From NCBI GenBank assembly GCA_023213315.1, contig JAKCPI010001650.1:1-64000 (forward strand): a DNA stretch of 64,000 nt, given 5' to 3'. Shown here in pieces: positions 57,093-64,000 of the stretch. This DNA comes from Euborellia annulipes. Taxonomy: Eukaryota; Arthropoda; Insecta; Dermaptera; Anisolabididae. The position numbers and the translations under genes were made by a program. Under the pieces are notes generated by a model that did not search any database, was not told where the DNA came from, and saw nothing but the letters and a program-made list of their open reading frames with translations. The number at the start of each line of letters is the position of its first letter. Positions within the stretch are counted from its first letter, which is position 1.

Positions 57093-57505
57093 TTATAATA
57101 TATACTCCACTGACCTAAAACCATGCTCGAATTAAAAAAAAAAACTTTGAAAATACGTTCAGTAGAGATACAATAAAAATGAACCAACATTGAATTTTAC
57201 TTTCTCTTACCCTATATATGTAATATATATAGAGAGAAAGTATTGGATTCATGTCGAAAATTCGATGTCGAGATGTTGATGGATCTTCACGTTTCGAGGT
57301 CCCCTGAGTCCAAAAAAGTGGTTTTCGCGACATGGTCTGTCTGTAGGTCTGGGTTCAATTTTAAGCATGAAGGAATTGAGGCTGGAATTTTATATTTAAG
57401 TTAGGCACCTCCCTGGAGCGAGAAAATAAACTTTTAAACAAAATCGGCCAAAGAGTACTAATACTGATGTAGGGGCTACATACATTTGATACTTGGCCGT
57501 GTTGA

Positions 57506-57540
57506 CTGAAGAGCATATTACATCGGATATGCAAATATTG
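57506..57540 (+). ncRNA. Hammerhead-like ribozyme motif, first in insert
   Basis: CTGAAGA, extra G, stem II CATAT with ATATG (five perfect pairs), then CAAATATT. G12 of the core is replaced by C. Confidence 0.35.
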
Positions 57541-57756
57541 TATTTTTATATAATTTTGTATATGTTTATATATAACAACTCTATCTGCATCTTAATGGTG
57601 TGCACCTTGAGATTGACAATAATCTCTTAAAAACTGATGATGGATTTATTTAAGTGAATTCTCCTTAAGTAGTGTTGCTGAAGTTGGTTTATTTGAGAAA
57701 GAAAACGCATTAAAATTATTAATAATTGCTGGTCATATAACATGGTCGCGGTGAAA

Positions 57757-57800
57757 TCCACTAAAGATGGAGTGCCGATAGGTCTTCGAAATATTTGGAA
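57757..57800 (+). ncRNA. Hammerhead-like ribozyme motif, second in insert
   Basis: Stem I TCCA with TGGA, core CTAAAGA (G5 changed to A), stem II starting GGAG with CTTC, GAAATATT. Confidence 0.35.
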
Positions 57801-58614
57801 TTATTGCCTTGTAACTAATTAAAAATTGCTGAAAATATAGCGTTTTCTTTCTCAAATTTATTTAATTAAAGCCGAGACATCTTCTAAGTGGAGATTTTTA
57901 TTCGATAGAAACTCTTCTTTTGGCTGACATCCTCTCTTCCTGGCTATCATTCTAAACGTTGAGCAGCCACTTCTCTTATCAACATCTTTACTGATGTACT
58001 TTTTCAGTTTTTTTTTTCGATTTTCTCAAAATTCGCCCCAACGATTTTGATTAAAATTCAAAAATCAATTATTTTTTAGATGCTCTTTAAAATGTATATT
58101 CTTATTTTGCGATTGAAATCTTCTGTAGCCAACTTTACTCTTGTACTTCATAGGAAAGATAGGAGAAATAGTTGCCAAGGTAACAAAATATAAATATTTA
58201 AAAAATCTGGTGTGACAAGCACAATACACAACTTCCTCTTCCAGAAGGGTAAGGGAGTTGTGTGCTGTGCGATCAGTCACACCAGATTTTTATATACAGT
58301 AAATAGATATTAAAAAATGACCGCAAGTTCTTTGATTTGAAGACCCCCTCTTTTCCCTCGTTGTTCCGTCTTGATTAAGCCGGTGTATGATATTCGCTAG
58401 AAAATTATTTTTTTCCATCTCGTTTATTGATTTCTCTCTCTCTCCATTTTTTTTTAAGCTGACTGATGGCAAATAATGAGTAGGCGGCTTTGAAATAAAT
58501 AAAAATTAATCGTTTCTCTGAAATGGACCAAAATGATTGAGAGTTGATGGCGGCTGCTCTTGGATTACACTATTTTTCTCTCTAATTCTCTTTAGATCGT
58601 TTCAAATAAACATA

Positions 58615-58894
58615 TCTCAGCCAAAAACATCGGAGATGCAAAAAGGGGCGCCTCGCATTATTTTTGCCTAGCGTCGAGGTGAAATCAAAAAAATGCGCCT
58701 CGCTTTTCTGATTTATATAAAAGCGAGGAAATATTTTCACTTAAATAAAACCCCTACAGAATTTTATTTGTTTCATATATCCTCGCTTTTATATAAATCA
58801 GAAAAGCGAGGCGCATTTTTTTGATTTCACCTCGACGCTAGGCAAAAATAATGCGAGGCGCCTCTTTTTGCATCTCCGATGTTTTTGGCTGAGA
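58615..58894. repeat. Inverted repeat with 115 bp arms
   Basis: 58615-58729 and 58780-58894 are almost identical inverted arms (shared AGGCGCCTCGCATTATTTT apart from one base) around a 50-base loop. CpG-containing, unlike its surroundings. Confidence 0.85.
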
Positions 58895-58979
58895 TTTCAC
58901 TTCTTTTTGTGAAATATTACATGAAAATATTATTTATTAATTTTTGTTTATTAAATATTAAGTTATCTTTTAATATGCA

Positions 58980-59882
58980 TTCCAAACAGTAAAAATTAAA
59001 TACATCGTTTGGTATCCATTCGAAACGATAAACATAGGATTTCACCAAATTTTATAAAATTTTAGGATTTTTATTTTTGTTATGTTGGTAGAATGTAAAT
59101 ACATCGTTTGGTATCCATTCAAAACGATAAACATAGGATTTCCCTAAATTTTATAAAATTTTAGGTTTTTTATTTTTGTTATGTTGGTAGAATGTAAATA
59201 CATCGTTTGGTACCCATTCGAAACGATAAACATAGGATTTCACCAAATTTTATAAAATTTTACGTTTTTTATTTTTGTTATGTTGGTAGAATGTAAATAC
59301 ATCGTTTGGTATCCATTCGAAACGATAAACATAGGATTTCACCAAATTTTATAAAATTTTACGTTTTTTATTTTTGTTATGTTGGTAAATTGTAAATACT
59401 TCGTTTGGTATTCATTCGAAACGATAAACATAGGATTTCACCAAATTTTATAAAATTTTAGGTTTTTTATTTTTGTTATGTTGGTAGATTGTAAATACTT
59501 CGTTTGGTATTCATTCGAAACGATAAACATAGGATTTCACCAAATTTTATAAAATTTTAGGTTTTTTATTTTTGTTATGTTGGTAAATTGTAAATACTTC
59601 GTTTGGTATTCATTCGAAACGATAAACATAGGATTTCACCAAATTTTATAAAATTTTAGGTTTTTTATTTTTGTTATGTTGGTAGATTGTAAATACTTCG
59701 TTTGGTATTCATTCGAAACGATAAACATAGGATTTCCCTAAATTTTATAAAATTTTAGGTTTTTTATTTTTGTTATGTTGGTAGATTGTAAATACTTCGT
59801 TTGGTATTCATTCGAAACGATAAACATAGGATTTCACCAAATTTTATAAAATTTTAGGTTTTTTATTTTTGTTATGTTGGTA
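58980..59882 (+). repeat. Nine-copy 99 bp tandem satellite
   Basis: The CGATAAACATAGGATTT landmark recurs at exactly 99 bp spacing from 59026 to 59818. Copies 1-4 read TACATCGTTTGGTAT and copies 5-9 TACTTCGTTTGGTAT. All frames contain stops. Confidence 0.95.
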
Positions 59883-60780
59883 GCACTCCTTCTTATCACG
59901 TTAATCTATTTCTATCTGAATGGATCTATCCTAAAAAATTTTTGTTCCATTTGGGATGAAAATTACTAATAATAATATATATGTTCCTAGATGACGTCAT
60001 CAGGGAGCAAAATAGTTAGAATTGTCTTTTCGCCATGTTAAAGATAGGACAAATTTGAAATTTTGAATACCTCTCAAAAAGTCACTTTTGATCCAAAATG
60101 AAATTTTATATCAAAGGTATCGGGTTTTTGATAGTATCTATTTGTATTTTAAATTTCATCCAAATCGGTCCAGCAGGGAAACCTGTAGCTTTGTCTAAAA
60201 ATTTGAAAATTGAAGAAAAGAATGAAAAAAAAAGAAAAAAAAAAAAAGGAAAAATAAGAGACTAACTTTTGACCTTCCGAAATCGGCAAAATCTCAACTT
60301 TGAGCCTCTGCCATTCTTTTTGGGACTGGAATTTTTTTTTGAATTTATGCTCAAAATAATCCTTATTTATTCTAGTTTAATATAAAAAAATTTCGCTCCG
60401 ATATCTTAAAACCTTTTTGAGATATTCGCCCAGAAAGAGAAAAGTTTCTCAAAAAAATTTTTTCACGTCCCTATCTTTTATTAAGGATTTAAAATCATTC
60501 TTGATAATATAGTCTAGGGACGACTCGTCCATCTAAATGCAATGGGCCATTGGCATCTATTGGAATATCAACTAAATGGTAGTATTAAGAGTTTCTTTGC
60601 TTTCTTTTGCTTTTCACATGCTCGGCGACGAGTCGCTCCCGCGACTCTTGATCTATCTATCGAATTCTCTCTTCTATTCAAATAAAGTTAGAGCCTTTTA
60701 CATTTTAAAAGTTTGTCGTTGATGCATAATGTGTGGCCTTTGGGGCTACAAATTAAAAATATTTTTGTTCCAATTGCACT
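59883..60780. other. Unrecognised AT-rich sequence
   Basis: A CRE-like ATGACGTCAT near 59992 and long A runs near 60220-60250. No gene. Confidence 0.4.
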
Positions 60781-60784
60781 TCTT

Positions 60785-60836
60785 ATACAGGGTGGTCCAT
60801 TTCAAAGTTATGTTTTTTTAATGGAACGCCCTGTAT
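60785..60836. repeat. 52 bp foldback (TACAGGGTGGTCCATT type)
   Basis: TACAGGGTGGTCCATT and AATGGAACGCCCTGTA pair at 13 of 16 positions. Confidence 0.6.
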
Positions 60837-61420
60837 ATTATTGCATATTTGGATTCTACGGTCAATTTTAGTATGACTTTATGTCATGCAATGTATTCTA
60901 AAAAAAAACCGTTTAGCCGCAAATCGGGCTTTAGTGAAAAAACTGCTGTCTGGAAAAAATTGAATATCGAGCGAACCATAAAACTTAGGGGACTGTTCTT
61001 TTGTGAGGTTACTAACCATGAATGTACTAATGTAGACTAGATGGGTAATCCGGAATTATTCTTGTGTTGGGAGATATGGCCATGCCAATATGGAAAATTT
61101 CAATCATGGATAACTTGATTTTTTTAAATAGAACATGCTAATTTTTTTTTATGCCATGGGACGTGAAATTTAATTATCTTTCAGATGATATAAGGTTGTT
61201 TATATCTATCTTTGGTAGTTTTCTTTTTATTCAAAAATATTTGATTAATTTGACTAAAGCCTAATACATAACTAGCAACAAAGTCGCGCGACTTTTGTTG
61301 CTAGGTGTGTACTAGGCTTAACGAAAAAATAAATATTTATTATGGAAAAAATTTTTTTTTAAAAGATTCAAACGTAAAAAAAATAGTAAAAAATGGAAAA
61401 CATAGATATGCTAAAAAACA

Positions 61421-61475
61421 AATTTTTACTTTCTCTTACCCTATATATATGAAATATATAGAGAGAGAAAGTATT
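61421..61475. repeat. Solo terminal palindrome of family A
   Basis: TACTTTCTCTTACCC, an ATAT core and AGAGAGAAAGTA only. The rest of the family is absent. Confidence 0.65.
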
Positions 61476-61601
61476 TTTGAATATTTTTGGGTGGTTGCTT
61501 TTAAAATCTAATTTATTTTATGTTTTTCCCTTTAGTGTGCATATTTGATCATTTTATAGTGCATTAATGCATGCATATTTTAAGATTTGATTGTGCATAA
61601 A

Positions 61602-62868
61602 CTGAGCGCACACAGTCGATTTTTAGTAGATGAACATAAATGCATTAAGTTCAATGAAGGTGCGCAGACGACTCAACTGCAGTCAACTCGATTTTTTAAT
61701 CAAATGCAATCGATCTGCACTTTTGATTAAAAAAATCGAGCAATTATCTTTCAACTTCTATAATGTCAGAGCTGCCTATTGAAATTCCCACACGATCAAC
61801 AGTTTAGTGGGCCAATTTAAAAAAAATTATAAATTGCAAACCTTCAATTTAAAAATCATAAATAAAAAATAGAGTATAAATTCAGGAATAATATTAGATT
61901 ACTATTTACACTCATTCTCATCCTCATCAATTAAAAAACTTTTCGGGATATTGTAAGAATTTTTCATGGAGCCTGTGGAAAGCTCCTTTTTTTAGTCGAT
62001 CACTATATTGGACGGACCCAGTATCGCTTTTGATTTTTTCTTTCGATTTCGTCTCGGGGTGCTAATTTTGGGACTTTCCAGCGGCCACAATTTTGAAGCT
62101 ATCGACCTCAAATTTTTTTTAAATTAAAGCTATTTAAAATATCTACAACTTATAGAAGCCCTTTTTTTGATTTTCAAAAAAATAAAATTTTTTTTAGATT
62201 AATCGCATTAAATAAAAGATATTTAAAAAAAAGGAGCTCTATAAGTTTTTTTTTTTTTTTTTTTAAAAACATTTACACTTTTTCTCATTCACACTCACAC
62301 TCACACACGCATTCACACAGTCTTTTCGGCAACTTAGGCCATTTAAGACTTTAAACGATATCCGTTATTTATAATTATACATATTGGGGTCCAGGCATTC
62401 TTATATAAGTCATTTGGTATCCAAATGCCTTATATAAAATCATCGGACCTCTATAAGTTGTAAATAATTAAATTAGTAATCATTGTGTTAAAAAATAATT
62501 AATTTTTTGCCTTTAATTAATTAGCTGGAAAGTCAAGAATGAAATGGAAAAATTCCCTTGTATTCCTATGTGAAAAACTAACGCCATCTCTTGCCGCCTC
62601 GAGTAACTCGGTAGTCTATAGTGTTCTAACCGTTTTTCGAGACGCGTATAATAAAGAAAGTAAAAATATGCCTTCATATTTAACATGTTTAACGTTGAAT
62701 GCCCAAATACAAAAGAAAGGAATTCAAATGTTGAGTCGATATCGATCCCGTGTGCGCATACAACACAACTAAACAGTTTAGTTGGGTATAAATTGATTAT
62801 GCATCACGATTTTTAAGCCAACTCAACTAAATAGTTTAGTCGATTTAAAATCGACCGTGTGCGGTCAG
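61602..62868. mobile_element. TIR element carrying repeat family G
   Basis: CTGAGCGCACACAGTCGATT at the left and its inverse with three changes at the right. It holds family G (62049-62601), a SINE B, and near the right end CAACTAAACAGTTTAGTTG palindromes. A 77-codon frame at 62539-62772 has no recognised domain. Confidence 0.6.
62248..62448 (-). mobile_element. SINE family B, 5' truncated
   Basis: Perfect 11 bp CTCTATAAGTT duplication (62237-62247, 62449-62459). The tRNA-like head is missing, showing 5' truncation at integration. Confidence 0.85.
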
Positions 62869-62879
62869 CCTAAACATTT

Positions 62880-63409
62880 GATATACAAAAAAGTATACGA
62901 TTCGTATTTTATTCAATTGATTCCAAATCAGAGAAGGTTTGTCTTTTATTTTTTGGGTCATAGAGAGAGAGAGAGAGAAAGAGAGTATGTCTCGCTCTCT
63001 CTCTCTCGTCTTTTTCTTGGTCGGTTGCCACCGCGCGTCCGGGGTTAAAAAATAAATGGCGCTCAAATATTCATAAGCAATAATGCAGATGCCTGTGTTA
63101 CTAAGCAACGAACGGCAGGCGACTCGCCATCTTTTTCTTCTGGTTATTAATTTCGAGGTCTTTGGGGAGCGGGATAAAAAAGGGAAGGAAAAAAGAAAAG
63201 AGAGAGAGAGAAAAGATGGACGTGAGGGGAGTGGCTGTTGAAACGAGATGAGATGAGATGAGACGCTACCGCAGCTAGAATCCCTGCCCCCTATGCGCGT
63301 CAGAAGGCAAAAAAAAAAAAAAAAAAAAACATATATAAAATTTATATAAAATACTCACTTTGCTTGTGAACAAAATCTGATTATTGGTTAAAAACCAAAT
63401 CTAGGTCAA
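62880..63409. other. GC-richer, GA-rich region with an X-box
   Basis: GTTACTAAGCAAC at 63097-63109 fits the RFX X-box consensus. GA runs, a GAGATGAGATGAGATGAGA run at about 63248 and poly-A near 63310 are present. It could be regulatory; no exon recognised. Confidence 0.3.
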
Positions 63410-63515
63410 CTTGTAACTATGAGTGCCGTAGAGCCTCTTGTTTTGGCCCGACTATTTAAATTATATTGGCACGGGGTCTAAATGACCTCCGATGTCGTAA
63501 AACACCTTAAATTAG
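63410..63515 (+). mobile_element. SINE family C tail fragment
   Basis: CACGGGGTCTAAATGACC and AACACCTTAAATTAG. Confidence 0.45.
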
Positions 63516-63587
63516 AAAAAAAATGTTATTAAATGTGGGCAGGAACATCCTATAGGCCTAAATATGCAGATTCCAATCACTGGAGAC

Positions 63588-63919
63588 CATAGGTGCCGGA
63601 ATTGGGGGGGGGGGGGGGCAAGGTACACTGCCCCCCTGGCATTCTACAGGAGGGGGCAGAGGGGGGCAAAATTTATTTTTTATTTCATTTATTTTTAAAA
63701 ATGATATATTTTTACTTTTGAAAAATAAAATCTAAATTAAAAAAAAATTAAAAGAGTAAGAAATTCATTTTTTTCCAAATTTTTAATAAAATCACTAGCA
63801 AATTTTTTAAAATTTTAATTTTATTAAAATTGTGATTTTATTTAAACATATTAAATTATTTTAATTTTCTAAAAAAAAATTTTGCCCCCCCCTGATTCAA
63901 ATTCGTTCCGTGGCCCCTG
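63588..63919 (+). mobile_element. hAT-like MITE, copy 2
   Basis: Same termini and interior as 1773-2163, on the same strand, with a perfect 8 bp CTGGAGAC duplication (63580-63587 and 63920-63927). Confidence 0.85.
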
Positions 63920-63949
63920 CTGGAGACGTTTCGATTCTTTTATTTAAAA

Positions 63950-64000
63950 GTCGCACAGCACACAACTTTCTCTTACTTTCGGTAATCGAAAGTTGTGTTC
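63950..64000 (-). repeat. Family A terminal hairpin, cut by window end
   Basis: GTCGCACAGCACACAACTTT to GAAAGTTGTGTTC. Confidence 0.7.

Larger units (their letters stand above)
57472..57988 (+). mobile_element. 517 bp ribozyme-motif insert with two motifs
   Basis: Flanked by TACTGATGTA (57462-57471 and 57989-57998). Two degenerate motifs in the same orientation start 255 bp apart, and an inverted segment (AAATTTGAGAAAGAAAACGC) surrounds the second. Confidence 0.7.
57197..58291 (+). repeat. Family A with ribozyme-motif insert
   Basis: Left part 57197-57471, insert 57472-57988, right part to the hairpin at 58202-58291. X-box variant GTTGCCAAGGTAAC at 58171-58184 still fits the consensus. Confidence 0.8.

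Noticed and set aside
58980..59882. CRISPR-like regular repeats
   Set aside because: The whole 99 bp unit is repeated with no unique spacers; it is an ordinary eukaryotic satellite.
59992..60001. CRE-like TGACGTCA as a second promoter
   Set aside because: Isolated, with no CpG island, start codon or other promoter motif nearby.

Overview
The window looks like nuclear DNA of an animal, most likely an arthropod or another invertebrate. It is very AT-rich, has canonical GT-AG splice signals, and carries only one protein-coding segment that I can name. No bacterial, organellar or viral gene was seen. Nearly everything else is transposable-element material, much of it nested several layers deep.

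Genes. At 18690-19562 a CpG-rich block contains promoter-like motifs and the first coding exon of a T-cell-leukemia-type homeobox gene (Tlx, the insect C15/clawless family). It shows an acidic N-terminus, an EH1 repression motif, alanine and proline tracts and a Tlx-like pre-homeodomain segment, then a GTAAGT donor. No homeodomain exon was found in the following 44 kb, so the rest of the window is probably intron 1 or beyond. Several other exon-like islands have splice sites but no recognisable product: 3207-3306, 3496-3545, 5287-5350 and 15112-15204 on the plus strand, 6016-6245 on the minus strand, 29066-29155, and a possible first exon at 49905-50006.

Repeats. Five groups dominate. (1) Family A, about 700 bp, some 18 full or partial copies, with a terminal hairpin and usually an RFX-type X-box. 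(2) Family B, a tRNA-derived SINE of about 260 bp with A and B boxes, a poly-A tail and 9-13 bp target duplications, plus two other tRNA-like SINE types. (3) DNA transposons and MITEs: hAT-like pairs with 8 bp duplications, a PIF/Harbinger derivative with TTA duplications and a MADF remnant, and several TIR elements. (4) A 5'-truncated non-LTR retrotransposon (LINE) 3' end. (5) Short inserts carrying a hammerhead-ribozyme-like motif.

The most interesting system is group 5. About 20 copies, on both strands, share the plan: stem I, CTGANGA, one extra base, stem II, GAAAYRTH, stem I. The stems co-vary between copies. Several inserts have 10-12 bp target duplications, one insert begins at the ribozyme, and many are arranged as head-to-head inverted pairs. 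This fits a non-autonomous, Penelope-like or retrozyme-like swarm. No reverse transcriptase for it was found here.

Structural extremes include a 2 kb near-perfect palindrome (33303-35359), a perfect 91 bp inverted repeat (32891-33091), a 445 bp T run followed by 57 C (28054-28555), and a nine-copy 99 bp satellite (58980-59882). Some of these may be assembly products.
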